Assembly (NCBI GenBank): GCA_005116955.1
Contig: SWDI01000002.1
Span: forward strand, 818,577 to 882,576
DNA length: 64,000 nucleotides
From: Nitrospira sp.
Lineage (GTDB): Bacteria > Nitrospirota > Nitrospiria > Nitrospirales > Nitrospiraceae
Direction of reading: 5' to 3'
The position numbers and the translations under genes are program-made. Under the pieces are notes generated by a model. The model was not told the origin of the DNA. It searched no databases and saw only the letters and a list, made by a program, of their open reading frames with translations. Below, one piece after another: positions 33,166-39,682 of this stretch (position 1 is its first letter; every line of letters begins with the position of its first letter).

Positions 33166-35055
33166 ATGAGCGAAAAGATTGAGACCCTATTGAAGGAAAG
33201 TCGGACGTACCAGCCGACCGCCAACACGATAGCCGCAGCCTACATCAAAGACTACGAAACCGAATACAAGAAATCCATCGCCGATCCTGAAGCGTTTTGG
33301 AACCGTGAGGCCAAGGAGCTGGAGTGGTTTTCTCCCTGGAGCAAGGTCCTGGAGTGGAACTATCCATGGGCGAAATGGTTTGTCGGCGCACGATGCAATA
33401 TCGCCTATAACTGCCTGGACCGCCACATGAAGACCTGGCGCAAGAATAAAGTAGCCCTGATCTGGGTGGGCGAGAACGATCAGGAACGCATCTTCACCTA
33501 TGCCGAACTGTACCGACAAGTGAACCGCTGCGCCAACGCTCTCAAAAAACTTGGCCTTCAGCAAGGCGATCGAGTCACTATCTATTTGCCCAAGATCCCC
33601 GAACAAGTCATCGCCATGCTGGCCTGCGCCAGGATCGGCGTGATCCACAGCGTCGTCTATTCAGGCTTCAGCGCCCCTGCCCTCGCCAACCGTATCAACG
33701 ATGCCGAGGCCAAGCTGGTAATCACCGCAGATGTCGGGTTCGACCGCGGCAAGACCATCCAATTAAAACCAGTGGTGGACGAGGCCATAAAAACCTGCCC
33801 GACGATCGACCATGTCGTGGTCGTACGCCGCGAGGTCCAGGGTCCAGCTCTTTCCGCCCCAAAGGAAATTGACTGGAAGGAGTGGATCGAACGTGAGCGA
33901 CCAGTTTGTGAAGCAGAACAGTTGGATGCCGAAGCCCCGCTGTATATCCTTTACACGTCCGGGACAACCGGGAAACCCAAGGGGGTCGTCCATGTCCATG
34001 GAGGGTACATGGTCGGCACCTATACCACGACGAAGTATGTGTTCGACCTGAAAGATGATGACGTGTATTTCTGCGTGGCTGACCCGGGATGGGTCACAGG
34101 CCACAGCTATATCGTCTATGGCCCGCTGCTTAATGGTGCCACGATTCTGACGGCAGAAGGAAAACCAGATTATCCGAATCCTGGACGCTGGTGGGACCTC
34201 ATCGAACGGTATGGGGTCTCGATTTTCTATACGACCCCGACCGCCATCCGGCTGCTCATGCGCTACGGCGAAGACTGGCCGAAGAAATTTGATCTCTCGA
34301 CACTTCGTATTCTCGGGACGGTCGGAGAACCGATCAACCCGGAAGCCTGGGAATGGTTTCATCGTGTCACAGGCGGAGACAAACCCATCATGGACACCTG
34401 GTGGCAGACGGAAACGGGATCAATCTTGATTACCCCGCTGCCTACCGTACCGCTGAAACCAGGCTCAGCCACGCGCCCCTTTCTTGGCATTGAAGCCGAT
34501 GTCGTCGATCGCGAGGGAAACAGTCTCCCCGCCAACGCAGGTGGCTTCGCCGTTATCAAGAAACCATGGCCCTCCATGATGCGCACAATCTACAAAGATC
34601 CTGAGCGGTACAAAACCTATTGGAATACGATTCCCAACTGCTATACGGCCGGTGACATCTGTCACAAAGACGCAGATGGATATCTCTGGTTCATGGGCCG
34701 CGCAGATGACGTGATTAAGGTCGCGGGCAATCGTCTGGGCACGGCCGAAGTGGAAAGCGCATTGGTCAGCCATCCGGCTGTCGCAGAGGCTGCCGTGATC
34801 GGCAAACCGCATAAGACGGTTGGCGAATCCATTAAGGCCTTTATCATCTTGAAACAGGGAGAACAGGACAGTCCGGCGTTAATTAAGTCGATCAAGGATC
34901 AGGTCCTCAAAGAATTGGGCAAGATCGGGGTCCCGTCTGAAATTGACATTGTGTCGTCGCTGCCCAAAACTCGCTCCGGAAAAATTATGCGCCGCGTGCT
35001 GAAAGCGAAAGAACTTGGGCAAGACCCAGGGGATATTTCAACCATCGAGGAGTGA
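33166..35055 (+). CDS. acs: Acetyl-CoA synthetase
   Basis: A 629-residue AMP-forming enzyme that activates acetate to acetyl-CoA. Conserved blocks: YTSGTTGKPKGVVH (AMP-binding), 'DTWWQTETGS', 'YTAGDICHKDADGYLWFMGR' and the C-terminal PKTRSGKIMRRVLKA with the Lys normally acetylated. ATG 33166 follows AAGGAG at a slightly long 12-base spacing; earlier in-frame starts at 33091 and 33130 are less likely. A small membrane protein gene follows after 5 bases. In autotrophic nitrite oxidisers Acs serves acetate uptake or acetyl-CoA balance. Confidence 0.93.
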   Translation: MSEKIETLLKESRTYQPTANTIAAAYIKDYETEYKKSIADPEAFWNREAKELEWFSPWSKVLEWNYPWAKWFVGARCNIAYNCLDRHMKTWRKNKVALIWVGENDQERIFTYAELYRQVNRCANALKKLGLQQGDRVTIYLPKIPEQVIAMLACARIGVIHSVVYSGFSAPALANRINDAEAKLVITADVGFDRGKTIQLKPVVDEAIKTCPTIDHVVVVRREVQGPALSAPKEIDWKEWIERERPVCEAEQLDAEAPLYILYTSGTTGKPKGVVHVHGGYMVGTYTTTKYVFDLKDDDVYFCVADPGWVTGHSYIVYGPLLNGATILTAEGKPDYPNPGRWWDLIERYGVSIFYTTPTAIRLLMRYGEDWPKKFDLSTLRILGTVGEPINPEAWEWFHRVTGGDKPIMDTWWQTETGSILITPLPTVPLKPGSATRPFLGIEADVVDREGNSLPANAGGFAVIKKPWPSMMRTIYKDPERYKTYWNTIPNCYTAGDICHKDADGYLWFMGRADDVIKVAGNRLGTAEVESALVSHPAVAEAAVIGKPHKTVGESIKAFIILKQGEQDSPALIKSIKDQVLKELGKIGVPSEIDIVSSLPKTRSGKIMRRVLKAKELGQDPGDISTIEE

Positions 35056-35060
35056 CTGCA

Positions 35061-35285
35061 TTGGGACGGGGCGGTCGAAAACCAGGGGAGCCGATCTATT
35101 TGCGGCGGCACTTGATCGTGCTTGCCCTGGCAGTGGGCCTGCCGGTTGTTCTCTTGCAACTGTATAAGATCTACATAGGTCCAGTAAGCTTTGGGGCGCA
35201 GATGGGATTTGGGATTTTGATCTCGGTCCTAGCCGGCATAGTCCTCTACTTCACCTACCGATCCTCCGCTCAAAACCAGCCGTAA
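35061..35285 (+). CDS. Small two-helix membrane protein
   Basis: A ~74-residue protein with two hydrophobic segments, residues ~17-36 (HLIVLALAVGLPVVLLQLY) and ~43-64 (MGFGILISVLAGIVLYF), short cytoplasmic ends and no motif. TTG at 35061 is chosen because GAGGAG, inside the acs 3' end, lies 8 bases upstream; GTG at 35052 is in frame but too close to that site. It is coupled to acs by position. No family recognised. Confidence 0.5.
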   Translation: MGRGGRKPGEPIYLRRHLIVLALAVGLPVVLLQLYKIYIGPVSFGAQMGFGILISVLAGIVLYFTYRSSAQNQP

Positions 35286-35375
35286 GAGAAACTTAGCTGT
35301 TGCATCGGCCCTCGGGATGCCCAAAGAAAACTTGGCTGCCTGTTTCAATTCCTTGTCCTATTGAGTTCTTAACCT

Positions 35376-35411
35376 TGTTGTTGCGCATGATTGTGCGTTA
35401 CATTGTACGCA
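35376..35411 (+). promoter_or_regulatory. Putative promoter and operator of the Phd/RelE pair
   Basis: TTGTTG and TTACAT 17 bases apart form a plausible promoter, and TGCGT(35394-35398)/ACGCA(35407-35411) form an inverted repeat overlapping the -10. This is 24 bases before the antitoxin ATG. Phd-type antitoxins bind such sites to repress their own operon; here that is inference. Confidence 0.35.
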
Positions 35412-35434
35412 TCACTCAAACCCTGAGGTAACCC

Positions 35435-35728
35435 ATGGCCGTGGCCTACAAGAAAGAAGAAATCCTCAGCGCATCTCGTGTAGCGAGATCCTTTGGGAAA
35501 GTATTGACCGATCTGAAGGCCCAGCATCGACGGCGGGTGGTCGTCCTCAAAAATAATCAAGTGGAGGCTGTGATCGTGCCGGTGGATGACTATGAAAAGA
35601 TGGCTGAGGCGCTCGATCTCTTGGAACACATGGAGATCCACCGCCTTGTCACACAGCGGGCACGCAAGAAGGGGAAGAAACCCGTCCCACTGGAGGCGTT
35701 GCTGAAGGAACAACGTCTTGCGGTATAG
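35435..35728 (+). CDS. Type II antitoxin, Phd/YefM family
   Basis: A 97-residue protein. The N-terminal half is the Phd/YefM DNA-binding fold ('SASRVARSFGKVLTDLK', 'RVVVLKNNQVEAVIVPVDDYEKM'); the C-terminal half is a basic toxin-binding tail (RARKKGKKPVPLEALL). It overlaps the toxin gene by 11 bases, the normal operon arrangement. The product would neutralise the RelE-like toxin and repress the operon. Confidence 0.85.
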   Translation: MAVAYKKEEILSASRVARSFGKVLTDLKAQHRRRVVVLKNNQVEAVIVPVDDYEKMAEALDLLEHMEIHRLVTQRARKKGKKPVPLEALLKEQRLAV

Positions 35729-36029
35729 CGTCGTCCTGACTATCGCAGCCGCCGAAGACTTCCGACATCTTGACGGATCGCTGAAAGAACCGGTTGCGAA
35801 GCAGCTCAAAAAGCTTGAGACTTCCCCACGGCTCGGCGAGCACCTTGGCAATCGGGCAGGACTCGACCTCACCGGCTACTACAAACTCTACGCAGCGAAG
35901 AAGTCCATCCGGATCGTGTACCGGATCATCGACCAAAAGATCCTGGTCGAAGTCGTCGCCATTGGAAGGCGAGAAGATCTCGCGGTCTATCAGGAAGCCC
36001 TCAAGCGGTTAAGGCACCGGGACCGATAG
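35718..36029 (+). CDS. Type II toxin, RelE/ParE superfamily
   Basis: A 103-residue protein with the RelE/ParE fold: 'YSVVLTIAAAEDFRHLD', 'LGEHLGNRAGLDLTGYYKL', 'KKSIRIVYRIIDQKILVEVV' and the final AIGRREDLAVYQ. RelE toxins cut mRNA in the ribosome and ParE toxins poison gyrase; which applies here cannot be told by eye. It starts with TTG at 35718, preceded by GAAGGAAC, inside the antitoxin gene. Confidence 0.8.
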   Translation: MRYSVVLTIAAAEDFRHLDGSLKEPVAKQLKKLETSPRLGEHLGNRAGLDLTGYYKLYAAKKSIRIVYRIIDQKILVEVVAIGRREDLAVYQEALKRLRHRDR

Positions 36030-36220
36030 GAGAATTGTCTCCGCGTCTTAATGACGCGATCATGGTCTTTCCGTCATTGCCGTACGGACTCAGGCATATC
36101 CACGGCATCTTTGCATCAACCACTAGCAGCCGCGTCGTGTGGCGGAGATCGCTGCAGGTGAACGTGATGCAGTCTAATCGGAAATTCACAATGTGGGCGT
36201 TGGTATCAAGCAACGTGAAC

Positions 36221-36415
36221 TTAGTAGTCTTCGCTGAAGGCATCAGGCTTGCCCACACCGCTATAGCGCTGGAGCACGCGATCGTGCGCGGCCTTTTCCG
36301 TGACCAAATCCAAGGCACGCTGCAGCGTTTCACTCGTTGTTTTGGCTCCGAGTGCTTTTGGGGCCCGCCGAAGCTGTACGGGATTTAATCTGGCAGACAC
36401 TTGGATGAACGCCAT
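36221..36415 (-). CDS. Orphan VapB-like antitoxin
   Basis: A 64-residue protein starting MAFIQVSARLNPVQLRR, with TTSETLQRALDLVTEKAAHD and a charged tail ending SEDY. This matches short VapB-type antitoxins. The usual PIN toxin gene should follow immediately. What follows on the minus strand reads TKFTLLDTNAHIVNFRLD in the next frame, with no start codon: the first motif of a PIN domain, after which similarity vanishes. The toxin therefore looks deleted. GAGGTGAG precedes the ATG at 36415. A perfect inverted repeat sits directly upstream. Confidence 0.65.
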   Translation of the reverse strand: MAFIQVSARLNPVQLRRAPKALGAKTTSETLQRALDLVTEKAAHDRVLQRYSGVGKPDAFSEDY

Positions 36416-36426
36416 GTCTCACCTCT

Positions 36427-36457
36427 TGTCGGACAGGGTAAAAAAATCTGTCCGACA
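36427..36457 (-). repeat. Perfect inverted repeat upstream of the antitoxin gene
   Basis: TGTCGGACAG (36427-36436) and CTGTCCGACA (36448-36457) are exact reverse complements around an 11-base A-rich spacer. It ends 12 bases before the antitoxin start codon. It could be an antitoxin operator or part of a mobile repeat; on the minus strand the spacer contains a run of T. Confidence 0.75.
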
Positions 36458-36590
36458 CCATCAAGACGGTTACACTGTTCGCACTGGAGTCAGGTTGTCG
36501 GAAAAGAAGAGAGGCGACGTTATTAACGTTATCCAATAATCGAATCACCACATGGCAAATCACTCCTAACATACGGCGCACTGAAGAAAA

Positions 36591-36621
36591 TGCGGCATAC
36601 ACGATTCAAGATCCGCCCCCA
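36591..36621 (-). repeat. Fragment of dispersed repeat, inverted copy
   Basis: Read on the minus strand this segment contains GCGGATCTTGAATCGTGTAT, matching the first part of the repeat copies at 37441, 38134 and 39422 (which have GATCTTGAATCGTGCATGGC or close variants). Only ~30 bases are shared; the rest of the repeat is absent. Confidence 0.6.
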
Positions 36622-36650
36622 GTCTTACTACGAAGAGTTAGACACCACGC

Positions 36651-36962
36651 TCAAGGGAAGTGGCATCGAATTCTCCTTGCAAGAGCGCAACTCTGCTCGT
36701 GGTACTTACCAGCGAAGGTGTCTATTGGGATCGCACCGAGGCCAGTAACGCCACGTGCCTTGAGTACCTCCGCGAAGGCATCCATCGCTTGCGATCCGAG
36801 ACCTTTGCCCCTGTACTGGCTGTCAAGCCACCACGAGGGAACCGTACTGTGCAGGGGACCGTCTGCGTAGAGAATACCGATAGGAACTTGTGCATCTGCC
36901 ACTCTAGAGCGTTTTTGGTTTACGTCTTTACATAGCCAGAGGAGGCAAAGTAGCGTGTGCAT
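36651..36962 (-). pseudogene. GNAT acetyltransferase fragment
   Basis: The frame encodes VPSWWLDSQYRGKGLGSQAM and DAFAEVLKARGV, the acetyl-CoA-binding motif A (RGKGLG) and following helix of a GNAT N-acetyltransferase. A full GNAT has ~140-160 residues; here an unrelated N-terminus precedes the motif and the frame stops right after ARRIRCHFP, next to the inverted repeat fragment. The gene looks broken at both ends. Confidence 0.55.
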
Positions 36963-37077
36963 TCGTTGGGTGTGAAGCGGTCAAGCAGCCTTCCGATGTC
37001 TCTCCTCTCCGCTGTCTATCGAAGCGCCTGAACACCGCTCCTATAGCACAGTTCGGAGCCTCGATGGCTTTTTTATG

Positions 37078-37410
37078 TCACGAGTCGTGAATTATCCGGA
37101 CTAGGCGCCACACCTTTGCGACCTGGATGCCAAATCCAACAGAAGTTCCAGAATAATATTCAATAAACTGGTGTTTTGTTAGTCCTGAGTTTCTACCCAC
37201 TTGCTTCCATAGGGCTTCTGGCTTCGCTGAGACAACGCTCTTAACCGCAAAACCGCCCACAATAGCCATGATTGGTCTTGGGATATAGATCAACACTATG
37301 TCCCCTTCTCCTATGTTGGGACGCATCCTTCTAAGTTCAACAGTTTTCTTACCGTCAAGAATGCTATTCGCATAGTGATCTCGAATCGACAAAACAAGAA
37401 TTGGCTTCAT
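37078..37410 (-). CDS. ASCH-domain protein
   Basis: A 110-residue protein with a PUA-like ASCH fold: MKPILVLSIRDHYANSILDG at the start, KTVELRRMRP (the basic groove), and 'GEGDIVLIYIPRPIMAIVGG'. ASCH proteins bind RNA or modified nucleotides, and some degrade RNA or modified cytidines. The start at 37410 is chosen because the domain begins there; the upstream open frame to 37518 only translates the dispersed repeat. The neighbours are other accessory genes. Confidence 0.7.
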   Translation of the reverse strand: MKPILVLSIRDHYANSILDGKKTVELRRMRPNIGEGDIVLIYIPRPIMAIVGGFAVKSVVSAKPEALWKQVGRNSGLTKHQFIEYYSGTSVGFGIQVAKVWRLVRIIHDS

Positions 37411-37440
37411 AGCTCGCCCTTCTCCCCCATAAGACGGATG

Positions 37441-37524
37441 TTGGGGTCGGATCTTGAATCGTGCATGGCGTAGAAATACGGATTCAGCTTTTCCTTCCGA
37501 CATTCCAGCAACCGCCACACCCTT
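37441..37524 (+). repeat. Dispersed repeat, copy A
   Basis: Starts TTGGGGTCGGATCTTGAATC, continues GTGCATGGCGTAGAAATACG, and ends near CCAGCAACCGCCACACCCTT. Shares ~80 bases with copies B and C in the same orientation. It abuts the 5' side of the ASCH gene. Confidence 0.75.
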
Positions 37525-37603
37525 CGGCTCCTCGTTCTAGCACGCCCCTCCTTCCTATCTTTTCCCGTTGACGGATACCACATGACTTTGGGACGATAGC
37601 CTC

Positions 37604-37834
37604 GTGCATTTTGAGTTGCTCGGCCCGATCACGCAGATTGAAACATTCGCGGTTGGGTCTCGAATCCGTGAGAGCTCTAGGCTTCGGAAGTTCTATGGCA
37701 GAGGACGTTGGCGCAAGCGGAAGGGCATTGCCAAGGTTCGCCTTTCCGATGGCTCCATCCATCTTGCAGAAATTCACTGGTATGAGGCCACGGGAATAGG
37801 TCGGAAGGAATACAAGATCAAGCGACTACTCTGA
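37604..37834 (+). CDS. Hypothetical basic protein, first of a pair
   Basis: A 76-residue protein with GTG start, basic in the middle (RKFYGRGRWRKRKGIAKVR) and ending IHWYEATGIGRKEYKIKRLL. From memory this family ('VETIAVG ... RLRK-YG-GRWRK-KG') is widespread as small genes of unknown function. No ribosome binding site is obvious. Its stop is 10 bases before the next gene, so the two are a unit. The basic core could bind nucleic acid. Confidence 0.6.
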   Translation: MHFELLGPITQIETFAVGSRIRESSRLRKFYGRGRWRKRKGIAKVRLSDGSIHLAEIHWYEATGIGRKEYKIKRLL

Positions 37835-37844
37835 CGACACTATT

Positions 37845-38081
37845 ATGCCAAAAACCAAGCTTGCGACTTCACGATTTTTGATTTGCGTCGAGAATAAGGG
37901 GTACAAGGCCTCTCTTGAAAAGCGCAAGGTCTATGTCTCCATTCCCGATGCGGGAGCACTCAAGCACGGCCAAGTTCGCGTGGTCGATGAGTCTGGAGAA
38001 GACTACCTCTATCCCAAGAGCCTTTTCTTACCCATCACAGTTTCAGCTTCGCTCCGCAAGGCGATCCTAAAAGCCGCATAA
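37845..38081 (+). CDS. Hypothetical small protein, second of a pair
   Basis: A 78-residue protein starting MPKTKLATSRFLICVENKGY, with beta-strand-like segments (KVYVSIPDAGALKHGQVRVV) and a hydrophobic end 'LYPKSLFLPITVSASLRKAI'. It is a compact beta domain with no motif known to me. It follows the basic protein by 10 bases, which resembles a two-gene module; toxin-antitoxin-like pairing is possible but unproven. Confidence 0.6.
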   Translation: MPKTKLATSRFLICVENKGYKASLEKRKVYVSIPDAGALKHGQVRVVDESGEDYLYPKSLFLPITVSASLRKAILKAA

Positions 38082-38133
38082 GAAATTGAGGGACAGGCTT
38101 CGCCATCCAGTCTCTCTTTCTCCGAGGTGCCTA

Positions 38134-38214
38134 TAGGGTCGGCCTTGAGTCGGGCATGGCGCAGAAATACAGATTCGGCCCCAGCACGACACCCCCAGCC
38201 GCCGCCGCACCCTC
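38134..38214 (+). repeat. Dispersed repeat, copy B
   Basis: Starts AGGGTCGGCCTTGAGTCGGG, continues CATGGCGCAGAAATACAGAT, then GCACGACACCCCCAGCCGCC. Same orientation as copies A and C. It follows the two-gene module after 52 bases. The surrounding DNA, 38082-38485, holds no supported gene, but has another GGGGTCAGACTT at ~38298. Confidence 0.75.
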
Positions 38215-38485
38215 CAACCTCACCTGAAGCGTGAGTTGTGATGCATCATTCGTCACTCGTGTTCACCTAAGCCAATCCCCTCTGAGAAGAAACAACGGGG
38301 TCAGACTTATTTGGCCCAATGCTGGAGGGTTTTGAGTATTTCATTTGCATGTTTCGATTACGTCGAGAATCGAACCGCTTCTCGCGAGGCGCAATGCAAG
38401 ATCCAACCACAACTTCCTTCTCCCATCCACCGACTTTCGTGACTCGCCCTGCCCCGTCACTTGGTCATCGACGGGGCCGCCTCAA

Positions 38486-39277
38486 TCACTGAACAAGCGG
38501 GTCGTTCACCAGCTCGAACCCAACGCGAACGTTCTTCAGCCGCGTCACGCGAACCGATAGCCGGTACACACCGTTCCAGTAGTTGTTCCAAGAACTATAG
38601 CCGCACGTGCCGCCGTCGATCGTGATCATGGCACTGCAGACGTCAACCACAAGGTTGTCCTGCCGTGTTTGTCCGACGGCGAGGCCCGCGAGATCCGCGA
38701 CCGTATAGACTCTTCGAACGCTACCGACGCTGTTGAACTCGTCGGCTCCGCCGCCGCTTAAGCAGTCACTCGATATGTCACTCTGGCCTCCGGCAATACA
38801 GAAGCCGACGCCTTCCAATCTCGTCAAGGATTCCCAGACAACCCGCCCAACGCCATCCTTCTCGATCACGGTGAAGGTCAACGTGAATGGAGCCGGATGG
38901 CCGGCCTCGGCGCAGGTCCACTTGCCGTCCTTTACGTTGTCGATGGCGGGCAGAAGGCACGCGTTCTCCGGGCCGATCGTTACCGTTTCATCCGAATCCA
39001 TGTCGCCAAGCCCCTTCTTGATCCAAAGCTCGTAGGAGCCAATATCGCGTACACCGTCGACGTCGGCGATGACGAGAATCTCGTCCGAACCAAACAAATT
39101 AACCCCGGTTTCATCCAGGGCTTTCACCTTGATCAGTTCCACCTTGTATCTCGCCTCGTAGCGCCAGACAGTTTCGCCCACTAATTGCTGTGACGACGAC
39201 AGAGTGCTGTCCACCGTAGCCGCACCGACCAGACCCGCCCAAAGGATAAATGAAAGACACAGGAAGAATATGCGCAT
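38486..39277 (-). CDS. Exported hypothetical protein, Cys-containing
   Basis: A 263-residue protein with a signal peptide (MRIFFLCLSFILWAGLVGA, cleavage near residue 19). The mature part is beta-rich and has at least eight Cys, for example ENACLLP, KWTCAEAG, GFCIAGG, SSDCLSGG and VDVCSAM, probably in disulphides. No domain recognised. GGGAGGGCG precedes the ATG at 39277; the open frame continuing to 39538 is only the repeat copy C. It lies between repeat copies B and C. Confidence 0.6.
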   Translation of the reverse strand: MRIFFLCLSFILWAGLVGAATVDSTLSSSQQLVGETVWRYEARYKVELIKVKALDETGVNLFGSDEILVIADVDGVRDIGSYELWIKKGLGDMDSDETVTIGPENACLLPAIDNVKDGKWTCAEAGHPAPFTLTFTVIEKDGVGRVVWESLTRLEGVGFCIAGGQSDISSDCLSGGGADEFNSVGSVRRVYTVADLAGLAVGQTRQDNLVVDVCSAMITIDGGTCGYSSWNNYWNGVYRLSVRVTRLKNVRVGFELVNDPLVQ

Positions 39278-39421
39278 ATCGCCCTCCCAATGAATTCGTC
39301 CGGTCGACGTTAGAGCGAGGGGAGTGTACCAGAATTCCAAACAGCAACATATTGTAAGGGTGGCACATTGCGTCGAAGTGAATGGCCCTGATCCGCCTGA
39401 CCAAGCGCACGTGGGGACATC

Positions 39422-39504
39422 TGGGGTTGGACTTGAATCGTGCATGGCGCGAAAACGCAGATTTCGCTTTGCCGCACGACACCCCCAGCAGCCACCGCAC
39501 CCTT
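39422..39504 (+). repeat. Dispersed repeat, copy C
   Basis: Starts TGGGGTTGGACTTGAATCGT, continues GCATGGCGCGAAAACGCAGA, then GCACGACACCCCCAGCAGCC. The last ~30 bases match copy B closely and copy A more loosely. It lies ~145 bases upstream of the exported protein's start. Confidence 0.75.
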
Positions 39505-39589
39505 GCTTGTAATAGAGACTTGACTGTACAACCCACACTATTTCTGACGCACTACCACTCTGCCTTGATGACCGTCATCGCTTCGCGAC

Positions 39590-39627
39590 AAAAAAGGAGG
39601 GTGAGAAGTTGCCTTCTCACCCTCCTT
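39590..39627 (-). terminator. Rho-independent terminator of the repeat-protein gene
   Basis: A perfect 14-base stem (AAGGAGGGTGAGAA / TTCTCACCCTCCTT) with a 6-base loop; on the minus strand the stem is followed by a T run. It lies ~55 bases after the stop codon at 39683. Confidence 0.9.
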
Positions 39628-39682
39628 CGATCTGTCAGCGTTTCTACAGAGGCAATGACTCGCCTCTACTGAATCTCCACCC

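Noticed and set aside
36001-36333. Minus-strand frame of 110 codons beginning with a PIN-like LLDTN
   Set aside because: Its first part is antisense to or overlaps the antitoxin in another frame, it lacks a start codon at the PIN motif, and beyond ~18 residues it has no PIN similarity; treated as a toxin remnant at most.
37441-39504. Integron cassette array with attC sites
   Set aside because: The repeats are regularly placed, but no GTTRRRY/RYYYAAC core sites or integron integrase were seen.
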